This document shows positions 35,384 to 43,723 of a stretch of DNA of 56,750 nt, piece by piece; position 1 is the stretch's first letter; each line of letters starts with the position of its first letter. The DNA lies in assembly GCF_014636635.1 (NCBI RefSeq), contig NZ_BMEO01000014.1, positions 1-56,750 of the forward strand, given 5' to 3'. Source of the DNA: Marinicella pacifica (GTDB taxonomy: Bacteria; Pseudomonadota; Gammaproteobacteria; Xanthomonadales; Marinicellaceae). The notes beneath the pieces are model-generated. The model had not been told where the DNA came from. It did not search any database and saw only the letters and a program-made list of their open reading frames with translations. A program made the translations under genes and the position numbers.

Positions 35384-35723
35384 GCTTTGATTTATCGCCA
35401 TCTCAGGCTTTAAAAGCGCTCAATAAGATGCGACTTATGCACATGCGGATTTTTGGCTGATTAATTCAATCAGTTAGGCTGTCTGTTTCTGATAAATGTT
35501 TAATATGGTCTTGTATATCACTGATATATATAGCTTATTTGTCTTTGGGAAGTTTTTAACCATTCTGAGTCAAATAACGCCCCTGAGTTCTTTTAAGCCT
35601 AATACGGCGACTTATGCACAATGTTATCCACAGGATATGTGGATAACATTGACACATACCGAATAGATGGATTAGCGCCACAATTTTTACCGCCTTTAAA
35701 GCCACAATGCTAAGATATCTGCC
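35384..35723. other. 340-bp intergenic region with DnaA-box cluster before priA
   Basis: No gene is seen. The region holds four TTATNCACA sites in 212 bp: TTATGCACA at 35435-35443 and 35612-35620 (both inside the direct repeat GCGACTTATGCACA), TTATCCACA at 35624-35632, and TGTGGATAA at 35638-35646. The last two are arms of the inverted repeat CAATGTTATCCACA/TGTGGATAACATTG with a 5-base spacer. An AT-rich stretch (35460-35560) with TATATCA- and TATATATA-like runs lies between the outer boxes. This looks like a DnaA-binding region. It may be an origin or a DnaA-regulated promoter or titration site. Confidence 0.8.
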
Positions 35724-37907
35724 ATGATTAACACCGCACCTTGTATCGTTCAGGTGGCGCTTAAAGTGCCTTTTGCCAACACCCTGGATTACCAACTTTT
35801 GGCCGAAACTTCGCCTGATTTAATCGGTCGTCGGGTGCGCGTGCCATTGGGAAAAAGTCAGTGGCTGGTTGGCGTCATAATCGGCCTTAAAAACAGCAGC
35901 GATTACCATCACCTCAAACCAGTTGATGCCGTACTCGATGAACAACCGTTGTTTAATAAAAACAATCTTAAGCTAATCAAACAAGCGGCCAACTATTATC
36001 AAGTGAATTTGGGCGAAATGTTAATGACCGCTTTACCCGCCTGGTTCAGTAAACCAAGCAACCCGCCGATACCCCAAGAAATTTGGTACAAAGCCCTAAG
36101 CGACAAACAAATCGCTGAAAAAAAACTCAAAAAAGCGCCGAAGCAATGGCTTATTTTTGAATACATTTATGACAACGGGCCGCAAATACCGGCAGCTTTA
36201 AGCCACTTGAGTGCCGGTGCTTCGACTTTATGCCGGCAATTGGTTGATAAAGGCTTGTTTGAACAATCTAATCGTTCTTTCATCGACAATCAAAACATCG
36301 AACACCCCGATTTCGCCCTGACCGATGACCAACAGCGGGTACTTAACCATATTCACGAACACCGCCATCATTTTAATGTCAGTCTGCTTGACGGCATCAC
36401 CGGTTCCGGTAAAACAGAAGTTTATATTCGCAGCCTGCTACCGCTGTTGGCAAATGGCAAGCAGGCGCTGGTTCTGGTGCCGGAAATCGGTCTCACGCCA
36501 CAATTGTTCAGGTCTTTTTCAAAACGCCTTCCAGGCCGTTTGGCGGTGTTCCACTCGGGATTGTCTGATGGTACCCGTGCCCGTGTTTGGCAACAGGCCG
36601 GAAACGGCCATGTGGATGTGGTGGTTGCCACCCGTTCAGGTCTCTTTACACCGTTTAAAAATCTGGCCATGATATTGGTGGATGAAGAACATGATTTAAG
36701 CTATAAACAACAAGACGGTGTACGATATTCTGCCCGTGATCTGGCTGTATTACGCGGGAAAATCGAAAATATTCCGGTTGTTTTGGGCTCCGCCACACCC
36801 GCCTTTGAAAGTCTGCGCCATGCCTTTGACGGCCATTACCATTGGCTCACCTTGCGCAACCGCACCAATCAAAAAGCTTTGCCGAAAATTCAACTGCAAA
36901 ACCTTGACAACCGTAAAACGTACGGTGGCATAAGCCGTGTAACCATTGATACCATTGAACAACAACTCGACACCGGCCATCAGGTTTTGGTGTTTTTAAA
37001 TCGCCGCGGCTGGTCGCCGAAATTACTCTGCCACGATTGCGGCTGGATTGCCGAATGTGATGATTGTGACGCCTATTTAACCTACCATAAACACAACAAC
37101 CGTCTGCTGTGTCATCATTGTTGCCGGCATTATTCTTTACCCGAGTTTTGCCCCAATTGTGGTTCCCAGGAAATGGATACACTGGGTGTCGGCACCGAAC
37201 AAGTGGAAACCGCTTTGCAACAGGAACTGGGCGACTATCCGGTGATTCGTTTTGACCGTGACTCCGTATCGACACCACGGCAGTGGCAACAACAATTAGA
37301 CCGCGTTAGAACCGGCAAGCCCTGTGTGATTGTCGGCACCCAAATGCTGGCCAAAGGCCATGATTTTCCGAAACTATCACTGGTGGTGGTGGTGAATGTC
37401 GATAACAGTTTCTACTCCACCGACTTCCGTGCCGAAGAATACCTGGCACAATTACTTATCCAGGTGGCCGGACGCGCCGGACGCGCCGAAACCGCCGGTC
37501 AGGTGATTATCCAGACCCACCAACCTAAACACGCATTTTTTCATACCCTGCTACAACAAGGTTACGAACAACTGGCACGCAAAGGCCTGGAACAGCGCCG
37601 TGAAATGCAATTCCCGCCCTTCAGCCATATGGCCATTATACGGGCGCAACACCGTTATGAAGATAAGCTTGAAGCCTTTTTACTGGAACTCATCGAGGCC
37701 ATCGGCCAGGATCCCGATGTCAATGTTATGGGCCCGTTACCGGCACCCATGCAAAAAAAGCAAAAACTGCACCGCATGCAACTGATCTTAAATGCCAACA
37801 ACCGCCGCGGCTTACATCAACTATTGAAACAACTTCTCAAAAAACACAACCCCACCGCCGGCCCCGTCCGCTGGTTTATCGACATCGACCCGGTCAGCTT
37901 TGATTGA
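35724..37907 (+). CDS. priA: Primosomal protein N' (replication-restart helicase PriA)
   Basis: 727 residues, normal length. Walker A GITGSGKTEVYIRSLL and the DEEH box ILVDEEHDLSYKQ mark the helicase core. Two zinc-binding clusters follow: CHDCG...CDDCD and CHHCC...CPNCG. The N-terminal DNA-binding domain (about 1-110) is present. PriA recognises stalled forks and reloads DnaB. It starts 73 bp after the DnaA-box inverted repeat, so DnaA could affect its promoter. The downstream spacer has no clear terminator. Confidence 0.96.
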   Translation: MINTAPCIVQVALKVPFANTLDYQLLAETSPDLIGRRVRVPLGKSQWLVGVIIGLKNSSDYHHLKPVDAVLDEQPLFNKNNLKLIKQAANYYQVNLGEMLMTALPAWFSKPSNPPIPQEIWYKALSDKQIAEKKLKKAPKQWLIFEYIYDNGPQIPAALSHLSAGASTLCRQLVDKGLFEQSNRSFIDNQNIEHPDFALTDDQQRVLNHIHEHRHHFNVSLLDGITGSGKTEVYIRSLLPLLANGKQALVLVPEIGLTPQLFRSFSKRLPGRLAVFHSGLSDGTRARVWQQAGNGHVDVVVATRSGLFTPFKNLAMILVDEEHDLSYKQQDGVRYSARDLAVLRGKIENIPVVLGSATPAFESLRHAFDGHYHWLTLRNRTNQKALPKIQLQNLDNRKTYGGISRVTIDTIEQQLDTGHQVLVFLNRRGWSPKLLCHDCGWIAECDDCDAYLTYHKHNNRLLCHHCCRHYSLPEFCPNCGSQEMDTLGVGTEQVETALQQELGDYPVIRFDRDSVSTPRQWQQQLDRVRTGKPCVIVGTQMLAKGHDFPKLSLVVVVNVDNSFYSTDFRAEEYLAQLLIQVAGRAGRAETAGQVIIQTHQPKHAFFHTLLQQGYEQLARKGLEQRREMQFPPFSHMAIIRAQHRYEDKLEAFLLELIEAIGQDPDVNVMGPLPAPMQKKQKLHRMQLILNANNRRGLHQLLKQLLKKHNPTAGPVRWFIDIDPVSFD

Positions 37908-37965
37908 ATAGTTTTCCCTGAAAAGTCCTTCCAGGCTTTTACAGGTTCAACCGCACACCAAGTCA

Positions 37966-38011
37966 TTGCAAAAAAACACATCAACCTTTAAAATAGTCGA
38001 ATCGAACGATT
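37966..38011 (+). promoter_or_regulatory. Promoter and probable operator of the toxin-antitoxin operon
   Basis: TTGCAA (37966-37971) and TAAAAT (37989-37994) are 17 bp apart, a sigma-70 arrangement. The inverted repeat AATCG-AA-CGATT (38000-38011) lies at the expected transcription start, where a Phd/YefM-type antitoxin would bind to repress its own operon. Confidence 0.55.
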
Positions 38012-38021
38012 TAAACGAACT

Positions 38022-38285
38022 ATGGAAAAATTAACTGCGAACACAGCCAAAACACGTTTTGGCGAATTACTGCTAAAAGTCCAAAAATCACCGGTGCAAA
38101 TCGATAAAAACGGCCGGCCAGTGGCTGTTGTTATGTCAATAGAAGATTATGAAATGACCGAGCAGATTAAACAAGAATTACTCCGAAAAAGGCTCAGAGC
38201 CGCCCACCGGGAAGTTAAAGACGGCCTTTATGAACCGGCTGATGACGTTTTTGAATCACTTTCGGTGAACGAACCGAATCCATGA
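38022..38285 (+). CDS. Type II antitoxin, Phd/YefM family
   Basis: 87 residues. The N-terminal DNA-binding part contains the family pattern TANTAKTRFGELL and the following strand with RPVAVVMSIEDYE. The C-terminal half, charged and probably disordered until bound, should neutralise the toxin. The start of the toxin gene overlaps its stop (ATGA). The antitoxin is expected to repress the operon through an inverted repeat in front of the start. Confidence 0.9.
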   Translation: MEKLTANTAKTRFGELLLKVQKSPVQIDKNGRPVAVVMSIEDYEMTEQIKQELLRKRLRAAHREVKDGLYEPADDVFESLSVNEPNP

Positions 38286-38575
38286 GAACACTGTACATAA
38301 CTCAACAAGCTAAAGCCGAGTTAGCCGCCATCCAATCCTACTCTGTTCACAACTACGGCCAACAACAAGCCAGAAAGTACCTATCCTCAATCCGAAAAAG
38401 CTGCCAACTTATCAAAGCCAATCCACGTATCGGGCACCATAAAGTTGACTTTAAAGAACCTACTTACGCCTTTCCAGTCGAAAATCATGTGCTTTACTAC
38501 AGTTTCGATGACAAAAATATTTATCTCTTGGCAGTACTGCATCAAAGCATGCTTCCTAAAAATCACCTCAAGTAA
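38282..38575 (+). CDS. Type II toxin, RelE/ParE family
   Basis: 97 residues with the RelE/ParE fold pattern: N-terminal helix QQAKAELAAIQSYS, ISTARKYL-like helix, then strands ending in NIYLLAVLHQSMLPKN. The C-terminal VLHQSM segment is characteristic of the ParE subgroup, whose members poison DNA gyrase; RelE members cut mRNA. The choice is inferred. It overlaps the antitoxin by 4 bp. Sequence between it and ppc holds a palindromic repeat. Confidence 0.9.
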   Translation: MRTLYITQQAKAELAAIQSYSVHNYGQQQARKYLSSIRKSCQLIKANPRIGHHKVDFKEPTYAFPVENHVLYYSFDDKNIYLLAVLHQSMLPKNHLK

Positions 38576-38673
38576 ATATCCGCCAATCTTGAATTTCATT
38601 GACTCCCCGTCAAGGCATTGCAAACAATCCACTACTCTTCTAAAATAAATTATTATAGCTATTTTCGAGCGAC

Positions 38674-38696
38674 GTCCTCGGACTTGATCCGGGGAC
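38674..38696. repeat. Imperfect palindromic repeat upstream of ppc
   Basis: GTCCTCGGA-CTTGA-TCCGGGGAC has 9-base arms with one mismatch. It resembles intergenic palindromes of the GGACTTGATCC type spread through many proteobacterial genomes. It lies in the 174-bp gap between the toxin gene and ppc. Confidence 0.65.
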
Positions 38697-38749
38697 CCAG
38701 TTTGCAAAGCAAACAAGCAAAGCTTCTTTACATCAAAACAAGAATAACA

Positions 38750-41239
38750 ATGACCACACAATCCACCATGGACATCTATCACCGAACGGTGGTGAATAAA
38801 TTTCAGATTTATAACAGCTTGTTTTTAAACCTGCCCTTTGACCAGGTGCATCAGGTGGGTGTGTTACTGCCGCTTTTGAACCAACACTGCCAACAAGGCT
38901 ATCAACAGCAACAAAGCCCCAGACAAATTATTGACGAATTCTTCGATCACCATCTGCCTGAGCAAAACAGTGAACAACGCATCACTGTGCTGTTTAAATT
39001 GATTCAGTACATTGAACGTCAGATTGTGCTGTTTGATGCCATTGAAGAAGCCGCTTTCACCGAAAACAATGCGCTCGACGGTGCCGGAAGTATACCATTA
39101 CTGGCACAGCGCAGTGCTTTTTTGAATAAAACCGCTGAACTCAAAGAAAAGCTAAAGCATTACCATGCCCGCATTGTGCTTACCGCTCACCCCACCCAGT
39201 TTTACCCCGGGCCGGTTCTGGGGATCATCACCGAACTCTCACAGGCGATTAAAGACAATAACTTAAGCGACATCGAAATGCTGCTGCAACAACTCGGTAA
39301 AACTCCGCTTTACAGCAAACAAAAACCCACACCGTTCGAAGAAGCCGCCAGTTTAACCTGGTATTTAGAAAACGTCTTTTACAAAGCCGTCCAAGACATA
39401 AACAAGCGTCTGGAAAACCACATCTATCCAGATGGCCAACTACCCGAAAACGCCTTTATCGAAGTGGGCTTCTGGCCCGGTGGTGACCGTGACGGCAATC
39501 CCTATGTAACCGCCGACACCACACTTAAAGTGGCCCGACGTTTACGCAGCACTATTCTTAAATGCTATTACCGTCATGTCCGTGATATAAAACGCCGTCT
39601 GACCTTTAAGAACATTGAAGACCAGGTCAGTGACATTGAACAAAAACTGTACACCGGTGCTTACACCAACCCAGAACACCATGATTACAGCGCCGAGCAA
39701 TTACTCGATGATTTAAAAACCATAAAAACTGATTTAAACAACGACCACCAAGGCTTATTTGTCGATCACGTCGAAGCCCTGGTTCGTCAGGTACATAGTT
39801 TTGGTTTTCATTTCGCACCACTGGACATTCGCCAGGATTCGCGAATCTTAACAGCGGTACAAGCGGTGCTCAATAAGGAACAAAACAATCGCGATGCGTT
39901 ACCGGTTAAGGATACCCTGGCCACGATACAAGCCATGGTGAAAATCCAAAAAGACAACGGCCATTCAGGATGTCAGCGTTTTATTATCAGTAATTGTCAA
40001 TCGGTGGCACATGTAAAAACTGTCATGGATCTGATGCACAAAGCTGATTTGCCCAAACCTTTTCCGGTGGATATTGTGCCTTTATTTGAAACCATAGAGG
40101 ATTTAGCGGCCGCGCCAGAGGTCATGACCACTTTGTACACGGACGATGAATACAGTAAACACCTGGAACACCGTAATAACCGCCAAACCATCATGCTGGG
40201 TTTTTCCGACGGCACCAAAGACGGCGGCTATATCGCTGCTAACTGGGCGATTTTAAAAGCCAAAGAAGCGCTGTCTAAGGTCGCTAAAGAACATGACATT
40301 GAGGTTGTGTTTTTCGATGGTCGTGGCGGCCCGCCGGCCCGTGGTGGCGGTGAAACCCACCAGTTTTATGCCTCATTAAGTCCGTATATCCAGAACCACG
40401 CCACCCAGTTAACCATACAAGGCCAAACCATATCCGCTAATTTTGGCAACCCAGACACCGCCCAATATAACCTCGAACAGCTCTTAAGCGCCGGTGTTTT
40501 TAACGCCATTAATCCGCCTGAAGACGCCTGGCATGATGGTGCTTACAAAATTCTGCAACAACTCGCTGATATCAGCTTTAACCATTATCAGGATTTTAAA
40601 CAACACCCGAAATTTGTGCCGTATTTAGAACAAATCAGCACCCTCAAATACTACGGCCAAACCAACATCTCCAGCCGCCCCACCAAACGCGGTGATGATA
40701 ATGCCGGGCTGGTGTTCGAAGATTTACGCGCCATTCCCTTTGTCGGCGCCTGGAGCCAGCTCAAACAAAACGTGCTGGGTTATTACGGTGTCGGTACCGC
40801 CTTACAACGACTGATTGATGATGGCTGCTTAAATGACCTACAACAACTTTATACAACCTCAGGTTTCTTTAAAACCCTGATGGACAATTGCATGATGTCG
40901 CTGGCCAAATCCTATATGCCCCTGACCGCTTATCTGGAACAAAACCAACACTTTGGTGATTTCTGGCGCCTGATCAAAGACGAATTCGAACGCAGTCGCG
41001 AATGCTTACTGGCCGTGTCCCAACAAACAGAACTGCTGGCCGACCAAAAACGCCGCAACGCCTCCATCCAAATCCGTGAACGCATCGTACTGCCACTCCT
41101 CACCATCCAGCAATACGCCCTGCAAACCATCGAGGAATTAAAAGCCCAAAACGCCGATCCGAAAACAATCCAGACCTTCGAAAACATGGTCACCCGCTCC
41201 CTCTACGGCAACATCAACGCCAGCCGAAATGCGGTGTAA
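38750..41239 (+). CDS. ppc: Phosphoenolpyruvate carboxylase (atypical clade)
   Basis: 829 residues from MTTQSTMDIYHRT; a longer frame runs upstream through a palindromic repeat and is rejected. It fixes bicarbonate onto phosphoenolpyruvate to give oxaloacetate. Motifs are VLTAHPTQFYPGPVLG (canonical enzymes have HPTE), GFWPGGDRDGNPYVT, FDGRGGPPARGGGETH (usually GRGGTVGRGG-like), and NISSRPTKR. These variants match what I recall of Bacteroidetes-type enzymes, so transfer is possible. It ends just before another palindromic repeat. Confidence 0.92.
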   Translation: MTTQSTMDIYHRTVVNKFQIYNSLFLNLPFDQVHQVGVLLPLLNQHCQQGYQQQQSPRQIIDEFFDHHLPEQNSEQRITVLFKLIQYIERQIVLFDAIEEAAFTENNALDGAGSIPLLAQRSAFLNKTAELKEKLKHYHARIVLTAHPTQFYPGPVLGIITELSQAIKDNNLSDIEMLLQQLGKTPLYSKQKPTPFEEAASLTWYLENVFYKAVQDINKRLENHIYPDGQLPENAFIEVGFWPGGDRDGNPYVTADTTLKVARRLRSTILKCYYRHVRDIKRRLTFKNIEDQVSDIEQKLYTGAYTNPEHHDYSAEQLLDDLKTIKTDLNNDHQGLFVDHVEALVRQVHSFGFHFAPLDIRQDSRILTAVQAVLNKEQNNRDALPVKDTLATIQAMVKIQKDNGHSGCQRFIISNCQSVAHVKTVMDLMHKADLPKPFPVDIVPLFETIEDLAAAPEVMTTLYTDDEYSKHLEHRNNRQTIMLGFSDGTKDGGYIAANWAILKAKEALSKVAKEHDIEVVFFDGRGGPPARGGGETHQFYASLSPYIQNHATQLTIQGQTISANFGNPDTAQYNLEQLLSAGVFNAINPPEDAWHDGAYKILQQLADISFNHYQDFKQHPKFVPYLEQISTLKYYGQTNISSRPTKRGDDNAGLVFEDLRAIPFVGAWSQLKQNVLGYYGVGTALQRLIDDGCLNDLQQLYTTSGFFKTLMDNCMMSLAKSYMPLTAYLEQNQHFGDFWRLIKDEFERSRECLLAVSQQTELLADQKRRNASIQIRERIVLPLLTIQQYALQTIEELKAQNADPKTIQTFENMVTRSLYGNINASRNAV

Positions 41240-41248
41240 ACGACGACA

Positions 41249-41281
41249 GTCGCCCCGAGCGAACGGAGTGAATCGAGAGAC
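41249..41281. repeat. Palindromic repeat downstream of ppc
   Basis: GAGCGAACGGAGTGAATCGA between GTC and GAC arms matches the widespread intergenic repeat core of the GAGCGAACGGAGTGAGTCGA type. It starts 10 bases after the ppc stop and may serve as a transcript end or a mobile palindrome. Confidence 0.6.
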
Positions 41282-41299
41282 CTCCCAAAACTATTCAAA

Positions 41300-41319
41300 T
41301 TTATACTCTAAAGTATAAA
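41300..41319. promoter_or_regulatory. AT-rich perfect inverted repeat, possible operator
   Basis: TTTATACT-CTAA-AGTATAAA has perfect 8-base arms. It lies about 80 bp upstream of the membrane protein gene at 41398, in an AT-rich promoter-like region. Confidence 0.4.
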
Positions 41320-41397
41320 CACCAAGACTATCGATTGTTGTGCTAAGATTAAATGCTTTTTAATATAATAATTTAGTCGCTAAGCTAAAAATAAAAA

Positions 41398-42165
41398 ATG
41401 GGCATAACCTTACGATCAATCGGTCTTTTTGGCACCGCTTTATTTGCGCTACTTTTTTCTGTTACATTTTTATCTTCAGACACCATTGAACAATCAGCGA
41501 AAGGTTTTGTTAAATATCAAATTGAAAAGGAATTAAAAGAAAAGCAGGCCTTAGTGACACAATCCTCTTTGGCAGACAGCGCCCTTAAAATTGCCGGCCG
41601 TTTAGGCTATGAAGAAAGTAAAATCAAACAGGATATTGAAAACAAGTTACCCGATAAAATTGCTTCGGTTATTGCTTCAATGTGCGGCTATGATTGCGAA
41701 AAGAAAAAGAATTTAGCTCAATCAATCACTTCAGGATATCTGGATCGCATTAAAAATATTCAACTCGCCCAACACACCCTCGCTGATATCATTAAAGACC
41801 GTTACCTTAAAATTATCGGAGAATTAAAGTTCGACTTGAGGATATTTTTAGGCTCAAACCTGATTATGTTTCTCATCGTCCTGATTGTTTCTTTTGCTAA
41901 ACCTAAAGCGATGGCACATTTATTTTTGCCCAGCATATTACTGCTCGCTGCAACAGCCATCGCCGGTGCTTTCTATATTTTTGGTCAAGACTGGTTTTAT
42001 ACGATTTTATATAATGATTATATGGGCTTTGCTTATTTGGCTTATATCGGTGTTATTTTTATGATTTTACTTGATATTGTGTTTAATAAAGCCAGAGTCA
42101 CAACCGAGGTCATTAATGCCTTTTTACACACCATAGGATCCGCATTTTCAGTGGTGTCATGTTGA
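41398..42165 (+). CDS. Predicted multi-pass membrane protein, unknown function
   Basis: 255 residues. A first hydrophobic segment (about 7-25) is followed by a charged region with Lys-rich helices (about 35-140) containing a Cys pair in MCGYDCEKKK. Three more membrane segments lie at about 146-166, 172-195 and 210-232. No known family was recognised. The middle domain should be outside or inside depending on the first segment. It is alone, behind an AT-rich palindrome. Confidence 0.7.
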   Translation: MGITLRSIGLFGTALFALLFSVTFLSSDTIEQSAKGFVKYQIEKELKEKQALVTQSSLADSALKIAGRLGYEESKIKQDIENKLPDKIASVIASMCGYDCEKKKNLAQSITSGYLDRIKNIQLAQHTLADIIKDRYLKIIGELKFDLRIFLGSNLIMFLIVLIVSFAKPKAMAHLFLPSILLLAATAIAGAFYIFGQDWFYTILYNDYMGFAYLAYIGVIFMILLDIVFNKARVTTEVINAFLHTIGSAFSVVSC

Positions 42166-42248
42166 CGGTGTCGTTATTTAAGTCGCCTATAAAATAAATC
42201 ACTTGTCCTCCCTTACACATGTATTTTTTATATACTAAATAGAACGAT

Positions 42249-42947
42249 ATGAATAAAGCAGACGTTTATAAATTATTAGAAGACAACCAGAATCCACGGG
42301 GGATCGATAACTGGCAGGCGATGGAGAGCGGTTGCGCCTATAAAAGCTTTGGTATTGGTTTAACGGTATTGCGTAAACTGGCCAAACAGGTCGGTAAGAA
42401 CCATGCGCTGGCGAAGGAATTGTGGGACAGTGATTATTATGACATGAAGGTTATGGCCGTTTTAATTGACGACCCTAAATACATCACCCGTGTACAGGTG
42501 GAGGCGCAAGTTGAGGATGTCGATTTTGGCATGATGGTGCATGTATTTTCGGCTTGTGGCGCGCCGGTGACTAAAACCAACTTTATACAAACGGTGGCGG
42601 ATGATTGGCTCATAAGCGATGATTCTGTGCGACGCCGATGTGCCTATGGTTTTATCTATGATCTGTCAAAATCAACCAAGAAAAGTGCACCTAATGATGA
42701 ATATTTTCTCAAGCTCATCAACCATATTGACCAAACTTTTACCGACGAAGACAGGTCTGTTCATTTGGCCATGGCCACAGCGCTCATGGGCATCGGCAAA
42801 CGCAACAAAACACTCAACAAAGCCGCACTTAAAGTGGCCAAAAAAATAGGCCCGGTGCCAGTTGAATCCGGTAAAACACAATGTGAGCCCATGGATATCA
42901 CCAAACATTTAACCAGTGATTATCTGAAAAAGAAATTCGCCCAATAA
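42249..42947 (+). CDS. DNA alkylation repair protein, AlkD-like (HEAT-like repeats)
   Basis: 232 residues, an all-helical protein of AlkD/DUF1061 type. Segments such as AYKSFGIGLTVLRKLAKQVG, LWDSDYYDMKVMAVLIDDP and RRRCAYGFIYDLSK fit the HEAT-like repeats. AlkD glycosylases remove 3-methyladenine and 7-methylguanine from DNA. I cannot confirm the catalytic Asp/Trp residues by eye, so this may be a relative with another task. It is preceded by an 80-bp AT-rich gap. Confidence 0.82.
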   Translation: MNKADVYKLLEDNQNPRGIDNWQAMESGCAYKSFGIGLTVLRKLAKQVGKNHALAKELWDSDYYDMKVMAVLIDDPKYITRVQVEAQVEDVDFGMMVHVFSACGAPVTKTNFIQTVADDWLISDDSVRRRCAYGFIYDLSKSTKKSAPNDEYFLKLINHIDQTFTDEDRSVHLAMATALMGIGKRNKTLNKAALKVAKKIGPVPVESGKTQCEPMDITKHLTSDYLKKKFAQ

Positions 42948-43067
42948 AAAGTCATTAACCACCGATACCAAACCCTGACTTCCGGCACTTCAATCTGAAA
43001 ACGAATTTTGCTATTTTAAATAGGTAATCTAACCTGTTGTTAGGCGACTGTTTTAAAGGTGGATATA

Positions 43068-43304
43068 ATGATTGAAGTGTTTGTTGGGCTTTTGATATTA
43101 CTGGCTGCGCTATTAGTATTGAAAGTTTTATTTTGGGTTTTTGTTTTGATCTTACTCAGCCCGATTTTATTTGTCGGTGCCGCCATTTTGTCAATTAGCG
43201 TGTTTTTTCTGACGGTTATCGGTGTGGTCTTTTTCGGCTTGTTGAAATTACTGTTATTGCCGATTTTATTCCTGCTGGCGATTCCTTTTGCGATATTTTC
43301 TTAA
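43068..43304 (+). CDS. Small hydrophobic membrane protein
   Basis: 78 residues from ATG 43068, chosen for AAAGGTGG 6 bases upstream; a GTG 9 bases earlier overlaps that site. Almost the whole protein is hydrophobic (three possible membrane segments rich in Leu, Ile, Val and Phe) and it has few charges. No family was recognised. It converges with the zinc-ribbon gene 11 bp away. Confidence 0.65.
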   Translation: MIEVFVGLLILLAALLVLKVLFWVFVLILLSPILFVGAAILSISVFFLTVIGVVFFGLLKLLLLPILFLLAIPFAIFS

Positions 43305-43315
43305 TCAAACGTGGT

Positions 43316-43567
43316 TTATTTGGCAAACACTTTACCACCAATCATTTTATACGCCGGAGTGCCGCGAACCATTGTTTCGCGTGCGAATTCCTGACCACAT
43401 TCAGGACACACACAGGGTTGTTCAGTAAAATCCTGACTGATACGCGCTTTAAAACATTTCACCAAGGATCCTTTACCACCTTTGCGGTATTTATACAGCT
43501 GAGTCTTACACTGTACGCAGTACACATCCACTGTTTTAATCGGGCCTTTTTTATTGGGTTTTGCCAT
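43316..43567 (-). CDS. Small zinc-ribbon protein of unknown function
   Basis: 83 residues, basic. A CVQC pair near residues 17-20 and CVCPEC near 54-59 could form a zinc ribbon. A lysine-rich N-terminus (MAKPNKKGPIKT) and the C-terminal GKVFAK suggest nucleic-acid or ribosome contact. Small gammaproteobacterial zinc-ribbon proteins of this kind are annotated as hypothetical. It converges with the small membrane protein and is about 150 bp from the divergent S9 peptidase. Confidence 0.7.
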   Translation of the reverse strand: MAKPNKKGPIKTVDVYCVQCKTQLYKYRKGGKGSLVKCFKARISQDFTEQPCVCPECGQEFARETMVRGTPAYKMIGGKVFAK

Positions 43568-43723
43568 GGAATTAAAATATTTTTAATTATCAACATAGCA
43601 AGTTGAGATCTGAAAGACAATACCACTCATCCTTTAAATGCCCCATTTAAATCTATAAAGTAAGCTTTCTTTTTCGGCTGTTTTTAGGTAACCTGATAAG
43701 CCTTTTCTAATGGGCTGTTTATT

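Noticed and set aside
38618-38749. Longer N-terminal extension of phosphoenolpyruvate carboxylase
   Set aside because: It runs through a palindromic repeat and has no similarity to the enzyme; the start at 38750 fits the family.
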